Part shown: positions 11,101-23,800 of the stretch, piece after piece
Layout of the letters: each line of letters starts with the position of its first letter
Numbering within the stretch: position 1 is the stretch's first letter
NCBI GenBank assembly: GCA_037954325.1
Contig: JBBMNZ010000017.1
Coordinates: 7,651,501 to 7,715,500 of the forward strand
Direction of reading: 5' to 3'
DNA from: Fistularia commersonii
Lineage: Eukaryota; Chordata; Actinopteri; Syngnathiformes; Fistulariidae
Length of the DNA: 64,000 nucleotides
Program-made: the position numbers and the translations under genes
Notes under the pieces: model-generated
What the model saw: only the letters and a program-made list of their open reading frames with translations
Database searches by the model: none
Told to the model about the DNA's origin: nothing

Positions 11101-14100
11101 CTAGAGATGTCAGGGATGATGGATGCAGTGATCTCACTGTGTGCCTCAGAAGATGTAACTCACCAGCAAGTTGCAGTGGAGGCTCTCATTCATGCAGCTG
11201 GCAAGGCTAAGAGAGCCTCCTTTATCACAGCCAATGGTGTGGCACTGCTTAAGGATCTCTATAAGAAGAGCGACAATGATAGGATACGCGTCAGAGCGCT
11301 TGTGGTAAATTAAAGCATCAAAGCAACTAAATTCCTTTGAGGCAGATGGTAGAAAATCACATCTCTAAATCTAGGTACATTAACTGTGACTTTTGATTGT
11401 TATCACACAGGGTTTGTGCAAGCTTGGATCAGCAGGTGGGACAGATTTCAGCATGAAGCAGTTTGCAGAAGGATCCACACTTAAGCTCGCCAAGCAGTGC
11501 AGAAAGTAGGTTTGTCTGTACCGAAATTTCAAGTTGAGATTAGTGATCGTTCTCACATAGCTCACACTTTTTAATTCAAAATAGTAGCGGCAATGTTTAT
11601 ATTCATAGATCTATTTTAAGTACCAAGATCTATCTTCTCTTGCTAGGTGGCTTTGTAATGAGTCTCTACCTGCCACGTCCCGCCGGTGGTCCGTGGAAGG
11701 TCTCGCCTACCTCACCTTTGATGCTGATGTCAAAGAAGATTTTGTGGAAGACAAGAATGCTCTGCAGGCTATGTTTGAGTTAGCGAAGGTTTGACTTGTT
11801 TTGTGTTTTATTGCTCATAAGATAATTGACTTTTTGAAATAATGCATACTACAAGAAACTAAGTTTTCCCTCATAGATGAGCAACATTTTTGTTTGTCAT
11901 TTGAAAAATAATCCCTAGTTTAGTTAAACACTATTCCTCTGATGTCCAGCAACAGGTTCTTGTTTGGGAAAAAAAAAAAATCTTTAAGAAATTTTTGGTT
12001 CGATGTTTTCCCCAATATTCAATATTTCAATATTCAGTTGACTATTGTAGAAATAGCCAAGATCAGATATTACCAAGAGACATCTAGAATTCATTGATGG
12101 CTTTTAAATATGGTGACTTTTGTCCATTTTGCCATGTCTTTTGCATGCAACTGCCAACCCAAGAGTTCACACAAATGGCATTTAATTCCTGTGTTCACAT
12201 GACTCGTGTTGTTGTTTTTTTACTGTCTGGCAGTCTGAAGATAAGACCGTGCTCTTTGCTGTGGGCTCCACATTGGTAAACTGCACCAACAGCTACGATG
12301 TGGAGAAGCCAGACCCACAGCTCCTGGAGCTGGCAAAGTATGCGAAGCAGCATGTGCCAGAGGAGCACCCGAAGGTAGCAAATCACATAATATTTCCTAA
12401 ATATTCAATTGTGTAATTATAGCATAGATTATGCTAAATGTGTATTTAACAGACTTGAACCTGGAGTCATTCTGTTTTAGGATGCGCCTTCTTATGTGGA
12501 AAAAAGGCTGATAAAGTTGTTGGAGGCTGGTGTAGTTTCTGCACTGGTGTGTATGGTGAAACAGGAGAGTCCGGCTCTCACAGAAGCCTGTAGGGAGTGT
12601 ATTGCAAGGTAGCTTGATTGATTGGTTTGTTTATTTATTTTTTTTAAACATTGTTCGTTTTAAAATTTACCAAATGTTTACTAATGAATTGCTTACATTT
12701 TGACAGAGTATTTTTGGCATTGGTGGAGCGACAAGAAGACAGAGGCACAGTAGTAGCCCAGGGTGGAGGAAAAGTAGGGGACCCACATATACTCATGTTA
12801 GCCTCTAGCCTTGATAGCATGCCTGTAGTTCACATTCTCTGTGTTAATTGCTTTGCTCCTCAGGCGCTGATCCCACTGGCATCTGATAACACAGATGTTG
12901 GAAAAATCAAAGCAGCACAAGCTCTGTCAAAAATAACTATCACATCTAATCCCGAGATTGCTTTCCCTGGAGAAAGGGTGCGAAAACACACAGTAACTCA
13001 TTCAACTTCAAAGAATTAAAATGCATTTTCTTTTGTTAATCTATCTTTTGATTTTCTCATCAGGTCTATGAGGTTGTGCGCCCTCTCGTCAACCTTCTAA
13101 ATCTTGAATGCTCCCTGCTGCAGAACTTTGAGGCACTTATGGCCTTGACCAACTTGGCAGGCATCAGTGAGAGACTCAGGTTGGCCACAAGGGGGAGGTC
13201 TCCCCACAGAATGCCTACACTTGGCTTCCGTTGGATTGAAATATAATTACTTTACTCACAGCCTTAGCCTGTGCCTGCTTTTAAATTGAAAGTTTAAGCT
13301 TGTCTCTGTGCTTCACCATTTAGATAAATGTGGTTATTTAACTGGTATCTTTTTGACGAACTCGCAATATAGAAATATACCTACTCAAGATTTATAATCT
13401 TTACCGGAGAGCTCAAGTCCTATCTTTTCTCCCTGACAGCAAGCACTTTTGTCCTAAAACATCCTTTTCAAAGTCAAGACGCAAGTCTTTGAGGTCAAAC
13501 ACTTTCTTTATACATATGCCTTATCATGAATACTTTATGTATGTTACAAGGTAACAGTGCACAGACCTTTTTTGAAGTATCTCTTCTATTATTACACCAA
13601 GATATAACCATATTATTTTCAGTTCAGTCTTCTCCTCCTCTAATGATGTATTTGTGTTCTGACATTTGGGTTTCCCCTTGATGTTTCTGTTCAACAGACA
13701 AAAGATCATAAAGGAGAAGGCCATACCAAAAATTGAAGGCTATATGTTTGAAGAGCATGACCTTGTTCGAGCATCTGCCACAGAATGCATGTGTAATTTA
13801 ATCCTGAGCATAGAGGTAAGATGTAATGTATCCATGAGAACCTTAACACTACAAATTTTTTTGAAAGGTGACTAAAAGCACACCACTTATGTCCTCAGGT
13901 GCAAAAGCTGTTCCTTGCCACAGGAAATGATCGCCTGAAGCTGCTTGTACTGTACAGCGGAGAGGAGGATGAAAGGCTGCGAAAAGCTGCTGCAGGAACC
14001 CTGGCCATGTTGACTGCTGAGCAACCCGAGATCTGTGCCCGTATCCCTGAAGCAGTAAGCAAATGACACCAGCAGATATCTGGTTACCTTCTTTACCGAC

Positions 14101-14453
14101 TCCCTTTTGTCTTGCAAACGATTATCAACTCTATGTTGGAACCCACACTTTTCTGTTGTTCTTAGACAACCCACTGGCTGGAGATCCTGCAGGCTTTGCT
14201 GCTCAGCGAAATACCTGACTTGCGTCATCGTGGAGTGGTCATTGTCCACAACATGATACAGGCAGAGAAGAAACTGGCAGAAACACTGATTGAAAGTGAA
14301 GTTCTCGAGATTCTTTCTGTCATGACGAGGGTTGGAGAGGGAACAACTGAGCCAGTCATGAAGATAGCTCAGAGCTGCTTAGACAAAGCTGTAAACTATG
14401 GGATCATCAAGAGCAGAGACAAGAGAGAAAGGGTAGAAGGAACAGAACCATGA
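8106..14453 (+). CDS. unc45a: UNC45A myosin chaperone, complete, 19 coding exons, 940 aa
   Basis: Cytosolic UCS-family co-chaperone that binds Hsp90 through its TPRs and folds myosin heads through its UCS domain. Exons: 8106-8123, 8250-8442, 8802-8977, 9099-9188, 9290-9457, 9731-9899, 10041-10211, 10731-10902, 11004-11304, 11411-11505, 11647-11788, 12234-12374, 12481-12608, 12707-12773, 12864-12977, 13064-13179, 13698-13815, 13899-14054, 14166-14453. The phases all join, and total length fits the family (about 930-945 aa). Three TPRs lie in residues 5-115 ([31 protein letters not shown]). The central armadillo region contains [17 protein letters not shown]. The UCS domain shows [33 protein letters not shown] and [22 protein letters not shown]45A is chosen over the muscle paralogue UNC45B from sequence similarity and from MAN2A2/RCCD1 synteny. 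Confidence 0.95.
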
Positions 14454-15780
14454 TAATACCTGGAATATGTGGACTTGCATTGATGCAATCAGGTAGCCCC
14501 GCAAGCAATTTCGAGTCGGACCAGTGATGTAATTTCACCTTTGTTGAATGTTAGTTTTGGTCCAGGTGATTCGAGGTGTACTTGTCTTCACCCAGACCAA
14601 AACAGTGACCAAGAAAAGAGAATTGTGGAGGAAAGCTATAGAAAGAAAACCAGCAGATATTTAATGATGCAAAAAATACTTTTATTGTTTCAACTTTTTT
14701 CCACTGATTGTATTTATCCTTTTAATTTAGCATGTTCAAGCTCAACTTGAACATGTTTGTAACCAATGAAGCGCCTGTTGTCATTCCGTATTCTTTTCAG
14801 TATTTGGTCTCAGAATGTTCAAGTCATCACATTATTCAAAATATATATTGCTCATTTTCCACACTACATTTTTATATTTTTTCACAAATATTTCATGCAC
14901 AGAGTTATTTGAATTCTATTAATATCACTGGCCAGATTTCTAATCTCAACTGTTTTTGTCTCCAGTACACGAATACAGAAATATCAAACAAAAACATATT
15001 TGTACTTGGTGATGTGTGAAGCACATGAATTATACTATGCAGAAATCTGTGCACGTAGTTTTGCTATACTAATCTTGATTTTAAATCTGCTGTCCAGTAA
15101 TGGCTGATTGAAAAAAAGAAAATAGCTGAATGGACATTTTGAGTGTTTGAAATTGCATGTTATAACTATCCACAGGAGTAAAGTGCATGCTATGATTCTG
15201 AGGACCATAATTCTCTTCTTACTATATATATGTATGTGTGTGTGGTAATATTTTTACTTTCAATTTTAGCTTTACCTTTATAGAAAGCCAAGTGAATGCT
15301 GTGCTTAACTTAGGAGGAAATATGAATTAATAATTCTTGGAAAACGACTGAACGTAACCAAAACATCTAGATTTCATTGTCAATCTGAACCTCGAAAGGA
15401 AGTGAGGACGTTTTTTGGTATAACTTTATTAAAAAAATAGCACGGGAAAAAAAACCTCAAGAAGCTGATCAGTCAACAAGAATGACGTAGTGTGTCATAA
15501 ATGTTGGGGTTTATGTTGATGCTTGTTTTCTGTGTGATTTTGAGTTTACTGGGAATGATCTGGGGCTGCAATTACTTTTTTTTTTTACCTGGAATTAAGC
15601 GGGAATAGTTCTTTATATTGCAGGCTCGTGTGGCGTGCCTGTGGCCAGCAACACCTACTGCTCATTAAACAGACGCTTTTCCGTCAACCGAGTGTCTCTA
15701 ACTAAAATGCAACAATATATACAATACTAATCACTTTGAAAACATATTGCACTCAAAAACAAGGGTGATGAGCTCTGGTG
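14454..15780. other. UNC45A 3'UTR and spacer
   Basis: AT-rich non-coding DNA after the UNC45A stop codon. The first part is presumably UNC45A 3'UTR. No RNA gene, mobile element or credible coding exon was recognised on either strand. Confidence 0.6.
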
Positions 15781-15787
15781 GAACATC

Positions 15788-15799
15788 TGCGCATGCGCA
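15788..15799 (+). promoter_or_regulatory. rccd1: NRF1 palindrome in RCCD1 promoter
   Basis: TGCGCATGCGCA, a perfect NRF1 consensus, lies 68 bp before the proposed RCCD1 start codon at 15868, in a local CpG-rich patch. This suggests a TATA-less, NRF1-driven promoter with a short 5'UTR. It also argues against the upstream in-frame ATG at 15778, which would lie before the motif. Confidence 0.65.
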
Positions 15800-15867
15800 C
15801 CACTGACGCTGTTGCGAGCATTCAATCGTTGAGCACAACTGCGGGGAGCGAGTTTCCGTCAGTCCCG

Positions 15868-18234
15868 ATGAAATGGTTCGGATTTGGCTTCAATGCCTTT
15901 GGACAAATAAACACGAGTGAGACGCCGGTCTGTGGACATGAACGCGTGGAGACATTCAAAGTGACCGATCCAACGGAGTTAAGCCGTCATGTTGACGGAA
16001 GTGAAGTCAAGAGGACCAGTTACGTCAAAGCGGGCTGGAGCCGAAGAGCGACTTTGCATTTGGATGGTAAGAGACGAAGCGACTCTTCATTTGAAAACAC
16101 GCAGAATCGGGATTGCGCGTTTTGTTGCTCTCTCTTGAAGTCCTTCCTTGGTGCTTCTCTTCCAGATGCCAGCTGTGTGTGCCTCGCGGGTTTCGGCGCG
16201 TCCACCTTGCGTCCCGGATGTGGCGTGTGCGTGTCGAGCAGCCGCGGCTGCACGGACACCCTCATCGGGGAATCACACTTAATCCTCGCTTTTCCTGACA
16301 GAGTTGAGTCCTGGGACTTGGAGAAAGAGAGTAAGGCTCCTTCGTGGTCCATGGAGCTAAAATTCCAGTTCGAGAACTCTGGTACAAAGTCTTTTCCAGT
16401 CTTTTTTCACAACTTTGTTGTGATGGAAAGTTTGTTAGTAGACTTTTCACTGCCTCCCAGGTACATCTCTTCATCTGCCGTTGGTTCCAGGGGGTTACAT
16501 TGCCTCAAAACCTCCCTTCTATCACTCTCTGTCTCCACACCTGAAAGCCAAGAGTCTAGCCCTGGGCCCAGAGCATGCTGTCCTCCTCAGCGCCACAGGA
16601 GCAGTGTACACCTGGGGACTGGGCAGGTACGGCTCACAACATCTGCCATTGTTGGCCATCACAACTGTTATGCAAAATAATCTTCATCCTTTTTTAAAAT
16701 CAACAGTCACGGTCAGTTGGGGCACGGAGGCCTCACATCAGAAGAGGAACCCCGGGCAGTGGAGGCGCTTTGGGGGTTGCGTATGAGCTGCGTTGCTACA
16801 GGAGGATGGCACACTGTGTGTGTCAGTGGTAAGTAACACACAGACTGTTCTGTGAGAGTGGGTACTCAAAAAGAGACTGAAAAACTTGTGAATTTCTTAT
16901 AGATGGGGGTGACCTTTATGTTTGGGGCTGGAATGAGAGTGGTCAGCTCGGCCTTCCATCACAAGCAGTGAGGAAACAACTGCAGCAACCGAGCAGACAA
17001 GCAGGTTGGGTAAACATTCTTGGTCCTGTAAAAGCATCAAGCCAATGGGATACTGATTTCTCTCGTTTGTCTTGCTTTTTTAATAGGAAATATGGTTTTG
17101 TAAAAACAAGAGAGCAACTTGGTTTACTTTAGACAACACTTGCAAATAGTAAGGATGAAGGTAAAAAAAATCATGTCATATCAAAAAAAAAAAAAAAAAA
17201 AAACACACACTAATGGTTTTCCTGTCTCTTTATGTTTGATTTTGAACTTATATTTAAAATTTATTTGTGTGTTTGGGGGGAAATACTAGATTTTTTTATA
17301 TGAAAAAAGACATGCAGTTAATTGTCCATTAACAAATGAAATTGCCATTGTCAGTGGTTTCATCTTGGAGGGTTTAAGTTTATGTGACATAGGATTGCCT
17401 TGACAATCTGAATATTACACCATAAAAGAACGGTATTCACACAATCAAATGAGTGAAAATTGCTTGTCAACTAGTGTACATCATATACTGTGAGGATTTG
17501 ACATTCAGCTGTACAATCTGTAAAAACACATTGCACGGGATAAAAGTGATATAAAGTCTCACAATGAGTTTTCTTAAATTGTCACAAGATATCAATACAT
17601 CTTCATCTGAAGACCCGACAGAGGAGGAGAGACAAAAAGAAGTGTTTATATCCATTCAAGCCTTTCCTGCACTACTGGACATCGCTCCGTCATGTGACGT
17701 TAAAGCAGTCGGTTGTGGCTCGAGGCACACAGCTGCAGTTACCAGTAAGGCATTTCTGCTTGTAGTGTGCAGTGATGCATATCCTAATTTTTCACAAATT
17801 CATTATTCTGTGTCATCCTTATTAACGTTTTTGTTTTGTTTTTTTAGCCACAGGTGACCTCTATACTTGGGGCTGGGGTAAGTTTGAATGAGACACCACA
17901 CAGACAATTAGTCTTGAGCTCAATCAGGAAATTGGGAAGTTTATTTTTTGGATTAGCTTCATCCTTTCACAAACCTAGCATTGTTTGTTCAAAATGTTCA
18001 TATTTACATTGTAATACATAATTAAGATATGTTATGAACTCCTCTGCTGCGTCTCCTTTGTCTCCTATGATCTTTTAAGGTGAATACGGTCAGCTTGGAT
18101 ACCAGACTTTGTTAACAGATGAGCCACAGCGGGTAGAGTTCTTCAGGGAGCAAAAGATGTGTGTTGTGGATGTGGTATGTGGCACATGGAATACCTTTGT
18201 TGCAGCTGTTGCAGAGGAAGTGCCATCCTCTTAA
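15868..18234 (+). CDS. rccd1: RCC1 domain-containing protein 1 (RCCD1), complete, 8 exons, 364 aa
   Basis: RCC1-repeat beta-propeller protein; in mammals it partners the histone demethylase KDM8. Exons: 15868-16066, 16166-16330, 16461-16626, 16707-16828, 16903-17004, 17589-17744, 17848-17877, 18080-18234. Phases are consistent throughout. The N-terminus MKWFGFGFNAFGQ matches the family's WFGFGFxGFGQ. Propeller repeats show the RCC1 signature: VYTWGLG..HGQLGHG, LYVWGWNESGQLGLP and LYTWGWGEYGQLGY, with GGWHTVCVS, GSRHTAAVT and GTWNTFVA strands. A nearer AG at 16490 could also serve as exon-3 acceptor, but 16461 keeps the conserved LPLVPGGYIASKPPFY segment. Length fits the family (human about 376). 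The gene faces CIB1 tail to tail, with 333 bp between stop codons. Confidence 0.92.
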
Positions 18235-18318
18235 TCAGTATAGGATTCCAGATAAAAGTTCATTATTACCTTTGTTCTTCTTGCTGGGATGTGCAGCTTT
18301 TCCACCAAATGGACGTTG

Positions 18319-18324
18319 AATAAA
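18319..18324 (+). terminator. rccd1: RCCD1 polyadenylation signal
   Basis: AATAAA on the plus strand 85 bp after the RCCD1 stop codon, in an AT-rich 3' flank. It precedes the CIB1 terminal exon on the other strand, so the two 3' ends are close or overlap. Confidence 0.6.
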
Positions 18325-18566
18325 TTATCAAAATTTCTGTGTTATGATGTTGTTTTTGGTATAAAACAGAAGTCTGGTAAATTGTACCAAACTCCTCTTT
18401 ACGGGTGTATACAAAGAACAAAACAAATATCAGAGACTCCACACTTCAAATATAAAAACAATGTCGTGAAATCAGCATATAATTTAAGGTGACATGAAAG
18501 ATTTTTCAAAGTGAAAAATAAGCACAGTAATGACATGATGAGTTTAACAAATTCCAGTGCAAGTCT

Positions 18567-20114
18567 TCACAGCACAATCTTGAATGAACTGCGGAGAAAT
18601 TTATAGCAGTAAATACAATAGTTTTAGTGGAATCGCATATATTTTTGGTTTTTGAAACAGTTTTCACTCTTCTGCTTACCTGACAAAATCAGGTGACCTT
18701 GAAATGACATGCTGAAACTCAGAGAGGTTTACAGTTCCGTCCTTATCAATATCTGACTCGTCAAGAATCTAAACAACATGGAGGGGAAAACATCCATTGA
18801 CATTTGGCACCAGTGGCCACAATGCTGATTTGATCTCTGAAGAGGAGAAGCTCAGCTCACTCACATTGTTGATGAGCTGTCTCATTTCATCAGGGGTTAG
18901 TCTTGTGTCATCTGTCTCGCCTGTCAGGCAGTTAACCAGCTTCTCCAGATCACCACCATCAAGAGTTCCATCATCATCAAAGTCTGAAAATGTGTAAATC
19001 GCTTAAATTCAGCTGAGCTTTTTTTTCCCAAATGCATTAAGAAAATAATATTATTACAGGTTCACTTACCGAATATACGAAATGCATAGTGAGATTTGAT
19101 TTCCAGAGTAGCTGAGTCACTGAAGGCGCTCAAAAGATCCAGGAAGTCCTCAAATGTGAGGCTTCCATCTTTCTGTTCTGATGTTGAGAACACATGGCAG
19201 ATTCTTTTTCTGAAAGGATTGGACTTTGACAGGAAGACCAAAGGTCAGTGGAACTGATCAAGATTGGATGTACCTTTTCAGTCAAAGATAGGGAAACAAC
19301 TGTTTAAATCCCTCTATTTTGCCATTAACATTAGTCATTAGTCATTAGTTATTAACAAATTAAAAGCACAATTTACACTTGGTGCTGTAAATTATCACCT
19401 TCAGCTCCGGCAGGGTCAGAATCCTCTCCATTGACACCCTTGTATTTGGAAGGTCTTTCTCCTCTTTGGTGAGGAGCTCGGAGAATCTCTTATGAGCACT
19501 TAAAATAAACCAAATCGTTATTTATTTACTCGAAAATATAACCAATTAAACACACCTCATTAAGCCTGGGAACGTAACCTTGTTGGCTTAGTTCTTTACA
19601 ACTGTTGCATGTGGTCACTTACAGAAGGATTTCTTGTTTTGTCAAAAAAGTCAGCTCCTAGAAAATAAAAATAGATACTTTTAGAGTTAAAAGACATAAG
19701 TAAACCCAGAAAAGAAAATATTCTATAACCTCCACTTCATTTTTGCAACATCTAACGTTCTCCTCAACGTTAGCTTCAGCCGTCACCGAACCTTGGTTGA
19801 CAGCTGCTGTGAGGAAACGTGGTTCACTAAAGTTATGAGAATCGAACAGGGAAATAATGTCTGAATATAAAATGCCAGTAAATTGAACTCTACTTTAGAT
19901 GACAAAGTGTTGATAATTGTTTTAAAGTTAAGCTACAACGGCTAACTTACTACCCCACCCTCGGTTTGAAGGAGCATAATAAAAAAAAAAAAAAAGTTCT
20001 CAAATTTTTCCTTCTCCGGAAATGTTATCGATCGTATCGTTATATCTTGTATAAATACCTTACCTGGTATTCCGAGAGCAAATCCTTTCCGAGTTGACTC
20101 GCTGTTGCTCCCAT
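18567..20114 (-). CDS. cib1: Calcium and integrin-binding protein 1 (CIB1), complete, 7 exons, 189 aa
   Basis: EF-hand regulatory protein that binds the integrin alpha-IIb tail and several kinases. Exons, 5' to 3' on the minus strand: 20114-20064, 19657-19623, 19498-19399, 19223-19070, 18983-18865, 18768-18680, 18588-18567. All phases join. The N-terminus MGATAS fits an N-myristoylation signal (Gly2, Ser6). Conserved stretches include ELTFLTKQEILLAHKRF and SNPFRKRICHVFSTS. Two calcium loops are intact: DFDDDGTLDGGDLE (EF3) and DIDKDGTVNLSEFQ (EF4). The last coding exon is only 22 nt and gives the CIB1 tail SSFKIVL. Reading through its preceding donor would instead stop after DFVR, so the splice is required for the normal C-terminus. 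The length matches human CIB1 (191 aa). It lies between RCCD1 and the titin-like gene and is transcribed in tandem with the latter. Confidence 0.95.
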
Positions 20115-20757
20115 CTTGCGATTTTATGGCTGGAAATGCGATTTGTAAACACTTCTCTCGACCGCGTACCAGGAAACTAGTTGCGTTTCAGAAATTACAT
20201 CCGGGTTCTACGGATGGACGCGTCCTGCTTCCTGAGTCCAGCCGGTGGGGCCTCTGTTTCCTTGTTGACACTTTTGCTTGAACAGCTGTTGTCTTGATAA
20301 AAGCCGGCAGATGACACGTAAACATTAATAGCTTCCACTGTGGCCCGTGTTTACAAACAGATTCTACCCGTCCAAAGAGCTTTGTTTGTTTTTCTTTATA
20401 TGTGATGCCATTTGCGAGGCGTTCTTTCACACAGCTGCCAAAGTAAAGCACTATCACATTTATTCATCTGCTTCATTTTCTATTATGGTTTAAATGTACA
20501 CTCCAGACTTTTACTCATTTGAAAGAGAAACAAGCAAACACAGTACTTTTTTCGTGGAAATAAAATTCAGGTAAATGGCATGTATCTCCAAAAAAGCTTT
20601 GGTGTATCAATACACAACTACTACAATTCACAACTACAAAAGGATTTAATGGACTTAAGTAGTGGGACAGTTGAAAAGATAAATAAAATCAAATTAAATC
20701 TGAGCAAATTCGAATGTAGGACTAGATCTTAGAATAGAATAGAATACAGAATAGAAT

Positions 20758-20763
20758 TTTATT
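20758..20763 (-). terminator. Polyadenylation signal of the titin-like gene
   Basis: AATAAA on the minus strand (tttatt on plus), about 90 bp after the proposed stop codon at 20854-20856. It supports the short terminal exon as the true 3' end. An adjacent AGAAT-type simple repeat (20731-20756) lies just beyond it. Confidence 0.55.
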
Positions 20764-20853
20764 GTAATTTTAAAAAAACAACAACGACAAACAATCAAAG
20801 GATTTAAATAAAAAAAAAAGACAACAAACAAATTGAGGGCTGGAAACAATGAC

Positions 20854-23800
20854 CTAAGCTCCTGGATTATTCTCCCAGTCGGTAGGATCTGAAATTAAAA
20901 AAAGATAAATGGTAATTATTTTTGTTTAGTCGCAAGGATAATTCTCAATTTAGATGGTTGTGTTGAATAATCTCTCTTATGGCTTCCTATCTGTAGACAT
21001 TTTTTCCTTCATTTCCGTCATATAATATTTTTTAACTAATTTATTTCAGAATGTGAAATAGAATGTGATACTTTCAGGTCATACCTGTCATTTTTGTTCC
21101 TTCCTTCGTTTCAGCAGGGACACCAATGCCGTGCTCATTTTCCCCAGTGACCCTGAAGAAGTAGATCCCACCTTCCTCCAAGTCAGACACCTTGTAAGAC
21201 AATCTGCGACATTTGTCTGTGAGTCTTGTCCACCCTTTTCTGGTGATGTCCCGAATGTCTACCAGGTAGTTCTTGACAGACGATCCTCCTTCATTCTCAG
21301 GGATGTCCCAAGTAACAGTGGCTGAGTTCTTGGTGACATCTTTAACGGCCACCAGGCTAGGAGGACCAGGTGAATCCAGGACTCTCACACTGAGAGTCAA
21401 AGAGGCATTCCCCACTTCATTTTGCAGTTTGACCGTATATTTGCCTGAGTCATCACGTGTTGCATGTTCCACTGTGATGGAGGTGACAGAGCTGGTTGTA
21501 TTTATCATTCCTCTGACCCTCAGATCTACATCCACTTTTTCCCATGTGACACTGGGACCTGGTTTGCCTGTGAAAGGCACAGTCAAAGTGAAGGAGGTGC
21601 CACTTTTAACAAGAAGAGTCTTTTTCATCTCACTGTTAATGTCAAACCTGGGTTCCTCCTCTCTTTCGATAGCCATTTGAGGGTCTGTTTCAGGACTTGG
21701 CTCACTGATACCCATCTTATTAACAGATCTCACAACAAAAACATATTCTGCTCCTGCTGCGAGTCCCGTCACTGTACATTCTGTTTTATCTGTGTTACGG
21801 AGAGCGACATCCCAGACTTCGTCTGCTGTTTTTTTAAAGTCAACTCTGTAGTGAGTGACCACTGTGCCACCATCAAAGAGTGGCTTGTTCCAAGAAAGAG
21901 TGATCGAGGACTTGGATGAATTTATAATCCGGGGCTTTGCTGGAGGGGAAGGCAAAAATTTTGGATCTTCTGCCATGGTTAGAGGAGATGGGATACTGGG
22001 TTCACTAAGCCCAGCGGCATTCTCAGCAAAGACTCTGAACTCATATTCACATTCCCCATGGAGGCTGGAGGCTTTTACTCTCAGGTCATACACTGGCTTC
22101 TTGTTCACACGTATCCAACGAATACCCTGTTTCTCCCTCTTCTCAATAATGTAACCACTGATGCGGCTGCCTCCATCAGATATGGGTCTCTTCCAGCAGA
22201 TAGTCATTGTTTCAGAAGTTGCGCTTGTGACTTCAACATCAGTTGGAGCCGATGGGATGGTAAAGGGATCTGTTGCCTTGATGGGCTCACTTTCCAAAGT
22301 CTCTCCATCCCCATATTTGTTGACTGCTCTCACCCTGAAGAGGTATTCATTCCCTCTGAGCAACTTGGTTATTTTGCAAGTAGTTGCCATCAGGTCACCG
22401 TATACAAGAGTCCATAATACACGGCTGGTTTCACACTTCTCTACAATGTAATACATGATTTCGGCACCACCACTCTCCTGAGGGGGTCCCCATGACAGGG
22501 TACATTTTTCTGCAGAGAGTCCAGACACCTCTAGTGGTCCAGCTGGTGGGCCGGGCCTGTCCAGTACCTTGCAAGTCACAGCTTTAGATGTAGTCCCACA
22601 TGTGCTCTGAAGGGTCAGCATGTATTGCCCAGAGTCTTTCCTTACACTGTCTTTGATAATCAGAGATGTGTGTGTCTTTGTTGCAGTGATATTAACCCGT
22701 CCCTTTGAGCCAATAGCTCTGCCATTCTTCGACCACAAGACTGTAGGATTCGGACGGCCAGAGATCTCAGCGTCTATTCTGAGGAGTTCTCCAACTTTAA
22801 CAACAATCATCTGTCTGAATTTTTCCTTCAAGATAATTGTTGGTGGCTCCACATCATGCTGCAATGTGACAGGTCCAGTGGTTTCAGAGGGCGCACTAAA
22901 AAGCTCAGCTGCATTTTTTGCAATAACTCTGAAATCATATTCGTTACCTTCTGTAAGCCCAGTTATCTCTAAAAAGGTGTCAAGCAAGTTGGTGAAATTA
23001 CACTTAAGCCAGCAACTATCAGGTAGTTCTTTACGTTCAACTATGTAACCAGTTATTTTAGCCCCCCCATCATATTCTGGTTTGTCCCAGGAGAGGGAAA
23101 CAGAGGTATTAGTAATATTAGTGACTTTTAGGTTGTGCGGTGGATCACATTGGTCTCTTGCTGCTGCAGGCACAGAGGGTTTACTGCAGGGTCCGACACC
23201 GGCTAAATTCTCAGCACTGACTCGGAACTCATAAATGAGGCCTTCTTCAATAGTTGTAACTTTGAATCTGTTATCGGTCACTGGACTTCTGTTTAACTTT
23301 GTCCACAGAATACTACTTTGATCTTTGCATTCAATATGATAACCAGTAATAGGGCTGCCTCCGTCATTGTCTGGTTTGCTCCATTCAAGCTCCATCATGG
23401 ACTTTGAGACGCTCACAACACAGAGGTTTGATGGTGGACTGGGGGCCTTAAAGGGAAACTGAGCAACCACCGGCTCAGATTCAACAAAGAGGCTTTTGCC
23501 ATAGCGGTTCTCTGCGGCAATGCGAAACTGATACTCCAAGCCCTGCGTAAGACGGGGAATTTTGATTGAATTTCTAGCAACTGTTGCCGACACGGTCTGC
23601 CATATAGTGCTCCCCGTATCTCTTTTCTCGACAACATAATTACTGATTTGACATCCTCCAGTGAAATGCGGAGGCTGCCACATGAGAGACACAAAATCTG
23701 CACTCACTTCATCCACACTGAGGTCACATGGTGGCCCGGGTCTTTCAAAAACATTCACCAGCATTTCAGCAGATGTAGTACCGACCGAGTTGGTCACAGT

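Noticed and set aside
8106..14453. UNC45B (muscle paralogue) instead of UNC45A
   Set aside because: The sequence matches UNC45A better throughout, and MAN2A2 and RCCD1 flank UNC45A in vertebrates.
16491..16626. Alternative RCCD1 exon 3 acceptor after ttggttccag
   Set aside because: In phase, but it would remove the conserved LPLVPGG segment; the acceptor at 16460 gives better family agreement.
15778..16680. 300-codon frame starting before RCCD1 and running through its introns
   Set aside because: It includes intron 1 and intron 2 sequence read through by chance. Spliced exons give the conserved RCCD1 protein, and the NRF1 site favours the start at 15868.
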